Below, one piece after another: positions 47,969-55,240 of a stretch of DNA of 64,000 nt (its first letter is position 1; each line of letters begins with the position of its first letter). A program made the translations under genes and the position numbers. The stretch is from Anaerolineae bacterium (GTDB lineage Bacteria > Chloroflexota > Anaerolineae > 4572-78 > J111): positions 62,001 to 126,000 of the forward strand of contig JAHDWA010000005.1 of the NCBI GenBank assembly GCA_023382535.1, written 5' to 3'. The notes beneath the pieces are model-generated. The model saw nothing but the letters and a program-made list of their open reading frames with translations. It made no database searches and was not told the origin of the DNA.

Positions 47969-47977
47969 GAGGACCTT

Positions 47978-48172
47978 ATGGACGCTGCAATGCTGCAACG
48001 ATTTGTGGATGAGAGGCGACGGATTGACGGACGGGACCGGGCCGACCTGGTGGCGTTCCGGCGGGGGATGCTGAGCGTGGACGAGGCGATCAGCCGGGGG
48101 ATGGGCCGGCAGTTTGAGCGGATGTGTTTGAGTTTGAGGATTACGGCCTCTACGGGAGAAGTGAGTAAATAA
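47978..48172 (+). CDS. Small basic hypothetical protein
   Basis: 64 residues after GAGAGGAC. QRFVDERRRIDGRDRADLVA and a short C terminus; no recognised motif. Ends before a structured leader (48179-48214: AGCCC ... GGGCT enclosing CGCGG/CCGCG). Confidence 0.5.
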   Translation: MDAAMLQRFVDERRRIDGRDRADLVAFRRGMLSVDEAISRGMGRQFERMCLSLRITASTGEVSK

Positions 48173-48231
48173 GGAGAAAGCCCCGGCGCGGGTGGAAGCC
48201 GCGACCAGGGCTTAGAGCTAAGGAGCTTGAT

Positions 48232-48312
48232 ATGAAGAGTTTAACATATTTTTTCCCCTTAGTCAAGCCACTTTATGTCGTGTCGCGGGCCTCCGGGGAG
48301 GTGCGCTCATGA
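48232..48312 (+). CDS. 26-residue leader peptide coupled to nuclease gene
   Basis: ATG with AAGGAG 7 bases upstream; reads MKSLTYFFPLVKPLYVVSRA and six further residues, then TGA overlapping the nuclease ATG (ATGA). The optimal ribosome site belongs to this peptide rather than to the nuclease, so the peptide probably sets nuclease translation. Preceded by a stem-rich leader. Confidence 0.5.
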   Translation: MKSLTYFFPLVKPLYVVSRASGEVRS

Positions 48313-48866
48313 CAGCCACTTACGGGACGCGAGAATGGTATCAGCAGATAGGGCGGGCCGGCGGCCAGGCGCGGGCGAAAATGGCGGATTTTCAGCAGCA
48401 CCAGAGCAACGCCGGCAAGCGCAGCGCCGAGGTGAACGATATGGCGGCGTTGGGGTCGTTGGGGGCCAAGGCGTTCATCCGCAAGTACGGGTACATCAAG
48501 TTCTTCCACTTCTGGCGGAACTGGAAGCTGGCTAACCCGTCGCGGCACGAACGGCAGATGAGCTGCATCCTGGATCAGCTCGGGTACGAGTACGAGCGAG
48601 AGGCGATGGTGTTAGGGGAGAAGATCCCCGTGGCGGTTGATTTTTACATCGCCGATGCGAACGACTCGGTGATCGAGGTCAACGGGCGGGTGCATTACGA
48701 CCCGCTGTTCGATCACCCGAATTACCCGGAGACACGGCGGGGAAACGACCTGCACCGTATCCGGCGGCTGGAACGGGCCGGGTTCCGGGTGCTGGAGATT
48801 GACTATCGGGCGCTGGTCAACGAGGCCAGCGTGGCGGTCAAGGTGGCGGGGTTTTTGATAGGGTAG
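48309..48866 (+). CDS. Vsr-like endonuclease (EDxHD-type)
   Basis: 185 residues. N-terminal helix-rich NUMOD-like part (REWYQQIGRAGGQARAK, LGSLGAKAFIRKYGYIKF). Nuclease core: HERQMSCILDQLGYEYEREA, IPVAVDFYIADAN, EVNGRVHYDPLFDHPNY, RRLERAGFRVLEID. Glu, Asp, His and downstream Asp/Arg fit the Vsr-like fold as in the gene at 29534, without zinc-finger repeats. Likely a second homing endonuclease, or a recombination nuclease. Confidence 0.7.
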   Translation: MTATYGTREWYQQIGRAGGQARAKMADFQQHQSNAGKRSAEVNDMAALGSLGAKAFIRKYGYIKFFHFWRNWKLANPSRHERQMSCILDQLGYEYEREAMVLGEKIPVAVDFYIADANDSVIEVNGRVHYDPLFDHPNYPETRRGNDLHRIRRLERAGFRVLEIDYRALVNEASVAVKVAGFLIG

Positions 48867-48869
48867 CTT

Positions 48870-49178
48870 GTGAGGCGGCGCGGAGAAGTGACGGTCGAAA
48901 TGTGGCAGCGAATGAATACGGCCCTGGGGTTGATCCGGGCGGGCTACGCGACGAAGGGCGAGCTGGCCGAAATATTGGGTCTGCCGCTGACGACGACTTA
49001 TTACCTCATCCAGCAGATGCGGCGGGTTGGCTGGGTTAAATACACACGGGGCACGGTTGGGACGCTGCGTCTGACGGAAACAGGCCAACGGATGGCGCCG
49101 TACCTGGCGCTGGCCAATCTCCGGCCCGACGGGGCGCTGGAACGAATCCCTCAGAAGCGAGGAGTAGGGCAATGTTAA
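48870..49178 (+). CDS. Winged-helix DNA-binding protein
   Basis: 102 residues from a GTG four bases after the nuclease stop. Winged helix: ALGLIRAGYATKGELAEILG, LPLTTTYYLIQQMRRVGWVK. Its end overlaps the integrase start by 7 bases, so it may regulate or assist recombination. Confidence 0.65.
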   Translation: MRRRGEVTVEMWQRMNTALGLIRAGYATKGELAEILGLPLTTTYYLIQQMRRVGWVKYTRGTVGTLRLTETGQRMAPYLALANLRPDGALERIPQKRGVGQC

Positions 49179-50584
49179 ACCTGCAAGTGGTCGTGCAAGG
49201 CGAAACGGATCTTTCAATCTTCGACAATCCGGCAGTGGATACGTCTTACCTCAGCCAGAAATGGCAGGAGGCGCGGGACCGGTTTTTGACGTGGGTGCTG
49301 ACCCGGAAGGGGCTGGAGCCGGAGAACCTGCGGGTCAACACGCGCAAGACGTACAAGGTGGCGCTGGACCAGTTCTTTGATGGGCTGTACGACAGCTACG
49401 GGATGGCGGTCTGGCCGCGCATCGCGCAGCCTTGGGCCATCACCTACCAGCATATCGAGGCGTGGCGGCTGACGCTGGGGACCCAGGGGAAGGCAGTCCT
49501 TGAAAAGCGCCTTGTTGAGGGGAAGGGCCGGTCGGTCGAGGTGAGCCGGGCCGGGATCTCGTCGGCCAGCCTGGCGCTGAAGCTGGCGGCGCTGAAGGAA
49601 TTTTTTGATTTTGTGACATTCAAATATGAACTGCCGTTCCAGCCGATTTTGCACCAGGCCCTCGTGGATGGGGAGATGCTCTTTTTGAGCGAGTCGGGGC
49701 GGCAGGTCACGCTGTGGTCGGCGGCGGCCAGCAACCCCTTCGACCCTCAGCGGGTGGAGCGGCCCAGGGTGACGCCTTACGGGCGGGCGGTGGGGCCGAC
49801 GACGGCGGAGGTGGCGGCGATTTTCAACCAGATCAACCTGGAGAATGTCCACGGGAAGCGGGACTACGCGCTGCTGCTGGCGTTTTATTCGACGGCCTGC
49901 CGGGCCTCGGAGATCCTCAAACTGAAGTGGGGCGACTTGCAGGAGACGAACGCGGGGAATTTTACGTTCAGCTTCCGGGGCAAGTCGGGCAAGATTGACC
50001 AGGTAGCGCTGGACCGGGAAGTTTACGGGGCCATCGTGATTTACCTCCAGGCGGCCGGGCGCTATCCACTGGACCCGGACGACTATATTTTTACCCCCTT
50101 GAGCGAGAAACACAAGAATCTGCCGTGGTACCAGCCGGGGCACGAACTGGACGGCAACCGGCCGCTCGACCATGACACGGCGGCGCAGATTTTGAAGAAG
50201 TACGCGCGGCTGGCGGGGGTGGACCCGGCGCGGGCGCACCTGCACGGGCTGCGACACGCGGCGACCCAGGAGACCATCGAGGCGATGGAGCGGCAGACCG
50301 GGGCGGTGGATGTGCTGGAGCTGAAGCGGCTGCTGCGGCACAGCAATCTGAACACGACCCAGATTTACGCCGAACGGAAGCGGCGGGTGGAAGACCCGTA
50401 TGCGTCGGCCCGGATTGCGGCGGTGCGGCCCAGTGGCGTGAAGCCAAAGCGGGCGAAGGCGGTGGCGGTGGAACAGCTTCCTTTAGAAACGCCGGAGGAG
50501 AAGATTGCCCGGCTGGAAGCGGAGATTGAGCGGTTGAAGGCAGGGAGTAGGGACTGCCAGCGCGGAGCGCTAGGCGAGGAGTAG
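49172..50584 (+). CDS. Tyrosine site-specific recombinase (integrase)
   Basis: 470 residues. N-terminal SAM-like core-binding domain, then a catalytic domain with TACRASEILKLKWGDL (Arg I), SGKIDQVAL (Lys), HLHGLRHAATQ (His-x-x-Arg) and LLRHSNLNTTQIYAERK (His and nucleophile Tyr). The last 15 residues (SRDCQRGALGEE) come from a short GTAGGGA-type repeat. Its presence supports a temperate or integrative element. No attachment site could be recognised without the host junction. Confidence 0.9.
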   Translation: MLNLQVVVQGETDLSIFDNPAVDTSYLSQKWQEARDRFLTWVLTRKGLEPENLRVNTRKTYKVALDQFFDGLYDSYGMAVWPRIAQPWAITYQHIEAWRLTLGTQGKAVLEKRLVEGKGRSVEVSRAGISSASLALKLAALKEFFDFVTFKYELPFQPILHQALVDGEMLFLSESGRQVTLWSAAASNPFDPQRVERPRVTPYGRAVGPTTAEVAAIFNQINLENVHGKRDYALLLAFYSTACRASEILKLKWGDLQETNAGNFTFSFRGKSGKIDQVALDREVYGAIVIYLQAAGRYPLDPDDYIFTPLSEKHKNLPWYQPGHELDGNRPLDHDTAAQILKKYARLAGVDPARAHLHGLRHAATQETIEAMERQTGAVDVLELKRLLRHSNLNTTQIYAERKRRVEDPYASARIAAVRPSGVKPKRAKAVAVEQLPLETPEEKIARLEAEIERLKAGSRDCQRGALGEE

Positions 50585-50589
50585 GGAGT

Positions 50590-51267
50590 ATGGACGCGGT
50601 TGAACTGGGACGGGGATTACTCAATTGGACATTGGCGAACAGTGGGGCGGAGCACCGGGATTACCTGGGGATGTCGGCGATTGGACAGTGCTCGCTGAAG
50701 CTGTACCGGCAGATGACCCAGGGCCGGGAGTGGTCCACGCGGGACCACCTGTACTGCGAGCTGGGCTACGCGGCGGAGCAGCGGGTGTTGATGAAGCTGG
50801 CCGCGCTGGACGGGATTGACATCAGCCGGCTGCCGCTGTTTCCCTATGCGGCGTTTCGGGCGGCGCTGCACGGGTTGATTGAGGAACGGCGGGGCTGCCT
50901 GGGGCCGGGCCGGGAGTGGAGCGATTTTGGGGGGAAGTTCCAGGGCCACAGCGACGGGGAGTGGGACGGGGATTTGCTGGAAATCAAGTCGGTCACGCGG
51001 GAGAAGTTGGAGGGGATTCGGGTGTCGGGCCGGCTGCCGTCGGAGAATTACCAGCAAATCCAGTGCATGATGCGCTACGGCAATTACCGGCGGGCCTTGG
51101 CGGTTTATTTCGCCAGGGACACGGGCGAGCAGTTCGTGCTGCAGGTGCGGCGGAACGACGAGGTAGGCGACGCGCTGCGGCTGAAGGCGGCGACGATTTT
51201 GGAGGCAGTGGAGCAGAGGATCGCTCCCGAATGCGAATGTGGGTGGTGTGAGAGGAACGGAAGATGA
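50590..51267 (+). CDS. RecB/Cas4-like PD-(D/E)xK exonuclease with Cys cluster
   Basis: 225 residues. QGHSDGEWDGDLLEIKSVTR is the PD-(D/E)xK core (Asp ... Glu-x-Lys), followed by YQQIQCMMRYGNYRRALAVY with the QxxxY motif. One Cys in MSAIGQCSLKLY and a C-terminal CECGWC match the 1+3 cysteines that hold an Fe-S cluster in Cas4/AddB-type nucleases. Probably a 5'-3' exonuclease in phage recombination. Confidence 0.75.
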   Translation: MDAVELGRGLLNWTLANSGAEHRDYLGMSAIGQCSLKLYRQMTQGREWSTRDHLYCELGYAAEQRVLMKLAALDGIDISRLPLFPYAAFRAALHGLIEERRGCLGPGREWSDFGGKFQGHSDGEWDGDLLEIKSVTREKLEGIRVSGRLPSENYQQIQCMMRYGNYRRALAVYFARDTGEQFVLQVRRNDEVGDALRLKAATILEAVEQRIAPECECGWCERNGR

Positions 51268-51464
51268 ACCCGATTGAACGAGGATTAACCTGGATTGACG
51301 TGTTGATTAAGGGGATGCAGCAGGGCGGCGGTGTGCGCGGCTTCAAGGATGGCAAGCACGCCGGGGCGTTCAAGCCCTCGCCCAACGCCAGGGAGCAACG
51401 GCGCATCCGAAATAAGCGGGAACGGCAAGCGCGACAGGCGCATTATCGTAGAGTCAAGGCGTAG
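51264..51464 (+). CDS. Small very basic protein
   Basis: 66 residues, ATGA overlap with the exonuclease. Arg-rich C-terminal helix (NAREQRRIRNKRERQARQAH). Could bind DNA as a recombination helper. No family. Confidence 0.55.
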   Translation: MNPIERGLTWIDVLIKGMQQGGGVRGFKDGKHAGAFKPSPNAREQRRIRNKRERQARQAHYRRVKA

Positions 51465-51468
51465 CAAG

Positions 51469-51684
51469 ATGCGGTCAAGAACCCCTGAAGAGCAGGCCGA
51501 AATGGAGGGATTGGTTAGCCTGTTGCAGCAAGCTAGACGACTACGCCAGAATTTAGAACACGTCTTGAGCCTGCTCGACGAACGGCATCGTCGGATTTAC
51601 CACCGCGCCTACTCACGTGAAAAACGTCGGGAACGGAAAATGATTGCTAAATCGAATGAATTTAAGGACGCTGGCGTTTGGTAG
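51469..51684 (+). CDS. Small helical basic protein
   Basis: 71 residues from the ATG at 51469 (weak upstream site). TPEEQAEMEGLVSLLQQARR, LSLLDERHRRIYHRAYSREK. It looks like a coiled coil with a basic end. Unknown. Confidence 0.5.
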   Translation: MRSRTPEEQAEMEGLVSLLQQARRLRQNLEHVLSLLDERHRRIYHRAYSREKRRERKMIAKSNEFKDAGVW

Positions 51685-51694
51685 GGTGGTAGAA

Positions 51695-51871
51695 ATGAAC
51701 AAGCTAACGAAAAAGCAACGGGTATATCTGGCGATGGGATCGTGTTTACTGATCGCCCTGGCAATGGCTCCTGCCGGTTACGTCAAAGCAGGATGGCCGG
51801 GCGTGTTCGCAGTAATGCTTGCGTCCTGGCTAGGGTTCGTACTGGGCCTGTATTGGGGCGAAACATCTTAG
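51695..51871 (+). CDS. Small two-span membrane protein
   Basis: 58 residues from the ATG at 51695. Two spans: VYLAMGSCLLIALAMAPAGY and GVFAVMLASWLGFVLGLYW. Basic N terminus (NKLTKKQR). Might be a superinfection-exclusion or holin-like protein. Confidence 0.55.
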   Translation: MNKLTKKQRVYLAMGSCLLIALAMAPAGYVKAGWPGVFAVMLASWLGFVLGLYWGETS

Positions 51872-51898
51872 CAGGGATAAGTTGCCTTATACCGGCAA
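51871..51898. repeat. GCCGGGATAA-type palindrome before a ribosome site
   Basis: GCAGGGATAA-GTTGCC-TTATACCGGC; starts in the stop codon of the previous gene and ends 15 bases before the next ATG. As RNA it would fold just upstream of GGGAAGG. Confidence 0.6.
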
Positions 51899-51913
51899 TA
51901 GGGAAGGTGTTTA

Positions 51914-52234
51914 ATGGAACAATATGAAAGAGCGCTAGAAGAGTTGCGGGATTGGACAATAGCAAACAGCGGAGGGCTGCATATTATTTTCGCTGGTCAC
52001 AACCCGACATTTGTTCGTAATATTCCACACCCCTGGCAATGTACAGCCTCGAACGGCAGACAGACAAAGGAATTATATCACGCCTATGGGATAACCATTC
52101 AAGAGGCAGTCATTAAGTGTCACCAGCGATGGCTTAATCAGGAATTTGGTTATTCCTGGAAAGAGCCTGATACAGAATTCGGTTTTATGTCTGCCCAGCA
52201 ATGGTTTGAATACCAGCAAGGTAAATCAGGGTAG
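51914..52234 (+). CDS. Hypothetical protein
   Basis: 106 residues after GGGAAGGTG. Contains SGGLHIIFAGHNPTFVRNIP, HAYGITIQEAVIKCHQRWLN, and an aromatic C terminus. AT-richer than the adjacent genes. No family recognised. Confidence 0.55.
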   Translation: MEQYERALEELRDWTIANSGGLHIIFAGHNPTFVRNIPHPWQCTASNGRQTKELYHAYGITIQEAVIKCHQRWLNQEFGYSWKEPDTEFGFMSAQQWFEYQQGKSG

Positions 52235-52243
52235 GTGGTGCTA

Positions 52244-52546
52244 ATGGAGCCGGTAATTTTAGTTCATTGCTTCGATATGGATGGCGGTGATTGGTTTTGG
52301 CCTCGTTGGGCCTTGCTGTGGAGGGATGAGGGCAAAAAAAGGAAGTCGCGTCTTGTAACGATCTGGTTCGGTGGCATCTACGTCATTGACGAATACCACG
52401 TTGACGATCTAAATTCGGCCAGCTTTTGGGCCGGATTGGACGAAATAGACAAGATTAGGAAGCAATTCTCATCAGGCTTCAGGCACGAAGAGCAGCTTGA
52501 GCGATTGGAAAAGTTATTATCTGTACTTCCTCCTAACAATCATTAA
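52244..52546 (+). CDS. Hypothetical protein
   Basis: 100 residues from the ATG at 52244 (GGTGGTG upstream). Trp-rich beta part (DMDGGDWFWPRWALLWRDEG, RLVTIWFGGIYVIDEYHVDD) and helical end. Unknown. AT-rich like its neighbour at 51914, so the pair may be a late acquisition. Confidence 0.55.
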   Translation: MEPVILVHCFDMDGGDWFWPRWALLWRDEGKKRKSRLVTIWFGGIYVIDEYHVDDLNSASFWAGLDEIDKIRKQFSSGFRHEEQLERLEKLLSVLPPNNH

Positions 52547-52618
52547 CCGCCCAGGGATTCAATTGTTAAAGTGCGATTATTCACCAGCATATCATAAAAG
52601 AAAGGAGTTGTGACAAAA

Positions 52619-53002
52619 ATGAGCGACCCGGTTTTCAACCTGCCGAATATGACCTACTGGCTGATCCTGGCGATTTTTATTGTTGCCGAGACGCTGACGT
52701 TTGGGGTGTTGTGGGCGCGCCGGGAATCGGCGAGGTGGACGATGGGTTACTTTACGGTGTTCTTCCTGGGCATCCCGCTGGTGGTGGGCGGGTACTGGGA
52801 CACAATGACGTGGGTCGGCTTGTTTTTCGGCGTGGGCCTGAGCGGCGCGATCAAGGTAGGCTGGGAGCAGTTCCAGAAGTCCAAAACGGCCCAGGAACTG
52901 CGACAGGTGACGACATTTTCGAGCGAGTGGTGGGGAATTCTGTCTCGTTCATGTCAGGGAAAGGGGCAAAGTGACGATGGCCCGACCGAATGGGAGCGAT
53001 GA
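52619..53002 (+). CDS. Membrane protein with three spans
   Basis: 127 residues from the ATG at 52619, AAAGGAG 11 bases upstream; a GTG at 52610 is too close to that site. Spans: YWLILAIFIVAETLTFGVLW, MGYFTVFFLGIPLVVGGYW, TWVGLFFGVGLSGAIKVG. C terminus overlaps the next gene. Holin-like in topology, but far from a lysin. Confidence 0.6.
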   Translation: MSDPVFNLPNMTYWLILAIFIVAETLTFGVLWARRESARWTMGYFTVFFLGIPLVVGGYWDTMTWVGLFFGVGLSGAIKVGWEQFQKSKTAQELRQVTTFSSEWWGILSRSCQGKGQSDDGPTEWER

Positions 53003-53246
53003 TCGGGATCATTTGTTTTTAGACACGGTTATTGCGATGGCGCTGACCATCGTCGAGAGGGCGCAGAGCATAAAGGATTTGAGCGATGAGCCGGAAGTGC
53101 TGGCCCTGGCGATGGAGATGGAGGGGCGGGCGCTGGTGGTGCAGAAACTGGCGAGGGAGTACCGGCCCCGGCTGATGGTCCTGAAGAAAGAAGCGAGAAG
53201 GCCCGTTGGGGCGACAACGGACCTTCTGAAAAGAGAACAGGGATAG
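52971..53246 (+). CDS. Small helical protein
   Basis: 91 residues from a GTG overlapping the previous gene. DTVIAMALTIVERAQSIKDL, ALAMEMEGRALVVQKLAREY. No family recognised. Confidence 0.55.
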   Translation: MTMARPNGSDDRDHLFLDTVIAMALTIVERAQSIKDLSDEPEVLALAMEMEGRALVVQKLAREYRPRLMVLKKEARRPVGATTDLLKREQG

Positions 53247-53304
53247 GGTCGAACCCACTTTACCATAAATTCTTATTTTATCCAAACAGAAAGGCAGGTA
53301 TCTT

Positions 53305-54066
53305 ATGGACAGCAACGGAGAGGCAAAGCAAAGCGCGGTCATGATGATCGAGATTGGGATGACGCGCCAGCCGCGCGCGTACCAGAGCGTGCGGGTCGGG
53401 GTGACGCTGCCGGTGTTCGTGACGCCGGAGGACGACGTGCAGAGATTGCTGGAGGACCGGCTGGCAGAGGCCAAATTCGCGCTGGAAGAGGAAGTGGACC
53501 GGGAATTTGAGAGCTACGGCGAGCCGGCGCCGTACTCGAAGGAGCCGCGCTATATGCTGGCCCTGATCAGCCAGATGAAGCTGGGGGCGATTGTGCCGGT
53601 GATGGAGACGGAGAAGCTGCCCGGCGGCTGGCGGCACGCCCGGACCGAGGCGAAGGGGCACCGCTTTGGGTACGTGAAGGAAGAGGCGGCGAAGGAGTGG
53701 AGCGAGTACGGGATCATTGACGCGAGCGACGGAGACCTGGGGCTGCTGCCGGCGGTGGAATATTACACGCTGTATACCAACAGCCAGGCAGGGTTTGCGG
53801 TCCTGACCACGAATGAGACGAAGTTTGACTGGCGCGAGATGGATTATCCGGGCTATTTCGGCTCGACGAACTACCCGTCGAGACCGGCTGATTACCTGGC
53901 CAGGGCGACCGAACTGGCCCAAAAAGAGAAGGTGACTCTGTTCGACTGTACGGACGGGGATTTCTCGCGGTTGCCGGTGCCGCCGGAGCCGGAACCGGAG
54001 CCTGAAGACGACGATTATAACAACGAGTTTGAGGATGACGACGGGCACGGGGACGACGAGGATTAG
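53305..54066 (+). CDS. Phage protein with acidic tail, unknown
   Basis: 253 residues. First part beta (YQSVRVGVTLPVFVTPEDDV), then long helix (DRLAEAKFALEEEVDREFES). Two repeated-looking modules 'Y..e..FG...' are not clear. The last 30 residues are Pro/Glu/Asp-rich (EPEPEPEDDDYNNEFEDDD). Acidic tails are common on phage recombination or SSB-like proteins. Lies just upstream of the ParB-like gene. Confidence 0.55.
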   Translation: MDSNGEAKQSAVMMIEIGMTRQPRAYQSVRVGVTLPVFVTPEDDVQRLLEDRLAEAKFALEEEVDREFESYGEPAPYSKEPRYMLALISQMKLGAIVPVMETEKLPGGWRHARTEAKGHRFGYVKEEAAKEWSEYGIIDASDGDLGLLPAVEYYTLYTNSQAGFAVLTTNETKFDWREMDYPGYFGSTNYPSRPADYLARATELAQKEKVTLFDCTDGDFSRLPVPPEPEPEPEDDDYNNEFEDDDGHGDDED

Positions 54067-54084
54067 AGCGGACCTGGCCCTATG

Positions 54085-54160
54085 ACCCCCTCCCCGACCC
54101 TCCCCCTATACCCTTCGATACGGGCTAACGCCCTACTCAGGACATAGGGGGAGGGAGTAA
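54085..54160. repeat. C-rich/G-rich palindromic repeat upstream of ParB-like gene
   Basis: CCCCCTCCCCGACCCTCCCC ... and complementary ATAGGGGGAGGGAG around the centre CCTTCGATACGGGCTAACG. Same class as the other C-rich elements in the window; non-coding here. Confidence 0.6.
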
Positions 54161-54178
54161 GAAGTAAAGGAGCTTGTG

Positions 54179-55228
54179 ATGAAACAGATCGAGACGACGA
54201 CGATAACGGTGCCCCTGGCGAAAATCAAAACGGGACCGTACCAGCAGCGGAAGGCGTTTAACGTGACCGAGCTGCGCGGCCTGGCCCAGACGATAAAGAG
54301 CGAGGGGTTGATGACGCCGCCACTGGTCATGGCGGTCAACGGCCATTACGAGCTGGTGGCCGGGGACCGGCGGCGGCGGGCGCTGTTTGCCCTGGCCCTG
54401 GAGGGGAACGGGTTGAGCCTGGACGAGGCGGTGACGGCGGTATGCGGCCCGACCGTGGACCACCTGCCGGAGCGGTTCGAGGTACTGCACCGGGTCGAGG
54501 TTAAGGTCTCGCTGAGCCGGGAGAGCGACCCGAAGGCGCTGCGGACCCTGGCGACGATTGAGAATTTGCAGCGGGTGGATTTAAGCCCGGTGGAGAAGGC
54601 GGAGGGGTTTCGGAGCTTGCTCGACGATGGGCTGGACGCGGCGGAGGTGTGCGAGCGGACGGGGGAGCGCTGGGACTCGATCAAGAAATATCTGCTCCTG
54701 TTGGAAATGCCGGCGGAGGTTCGGGAGCGGTTCAATACGAAGGCGCTGCCGATGGGGGTCGTCAGGGAAATGAGCGAACTGCCGGCAGAGGTGCAGGTCG
54801 AGGTGGCGGCGAAGATGACCGGACGGAAGGCCAGGGAAATCGAGGCGGTGGTGAAGCGGGTGAAGGGGAAGCTGGCAATGCGGGGCGAAGCCCTCACCCC
54901 AGCCCTCTCCCCCTGGGAGAGGGAGGAAGAGCGCGAGCCAGCACCTCCACAGAAGCCGCTGAGCGTGCGGGAGCAGTTGGCAGGGGCTAAAGCCCTGATT
55001 ACCAGCCTGACGATGCAGATCCACCTGGACGGGAAGCTGCTGGCGGAGTGCGGGGAAGCGCTGAGCGAGTGCAACCCGGAGTCGCGTCTGGCGTTGATGG
55101 CGAAAGCGCGGTCCGCACAGATTGAGCGGGCCATCAAGCAGCGGGCGCAAAAGCCGACGGCGATGCGGGTAGAGCGCGGGTTGAAGGTCGAGCGGTTCAT
55201 CGAGAAGCGGCACAGGGTAGCAAGGTAG
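54179..55228 (+). CDS. ParB/Spo0J-like nuclease-domain protein
   Basis: 349 residues from the ATG at 54179 (AAAGGAG upstream; a GTG at 54176 adds one residue). ParB-N: VPLAKIKTGPYQQRKAFNVT, ELRGLAQTIKSEGLMTPPLV, YELVAGDRRRRALFA. HTH: IENLQRVDLSPVEKAEGFRS, GERWDSIKKYLLLLEMPAEV. A C-rich repeat is read in frame (ALTPALSPWEREEER) between the HTH and the C-terminal domain. ParB-like proteins partition plasmid-like prophages or act as nucleases. No ParA is present, which argues against classical partition. Confidence 0.8.
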   Translation: MKQIETTTITVPLAKIKTGPYQQRKAFNVTELRGLAQTIKSEGLMTPPLVMAVNGHYELVAGDRRRRALFALALEGNGLSLDEAVTAVCGPTVDHLPERFEVLHRVEVKVSLSRESDPKALRTLATIENLQRVDLSPVEKAEGFRSLLDDGLDAAEVCERTGERWDSIKKYLLLLEMPAEVRERFNTKALPMGVVREMSELPAEVQVEVAAKMTGRKAREIEAVVKRVKGKLAMRGEALTPALSPWEREEEREPAPPQKPLSVREQLAGAKALITSLTMQIHLDGKLLAECGEALSECNPESRLALMAKARSAQIERAIKQRAQKPTAMRVERGLKVERFIEKRHRVAR

Positions 55229-55240
55229 CAGGGTAGCAGG

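Noticed and set aside
54179..55228. ParB-like gene as evidence of a ParABS plasmid partition locus
   Set aside because: No ParA ATPase and no centromere-like repeat cluster beside it; kept as ParB-like only.
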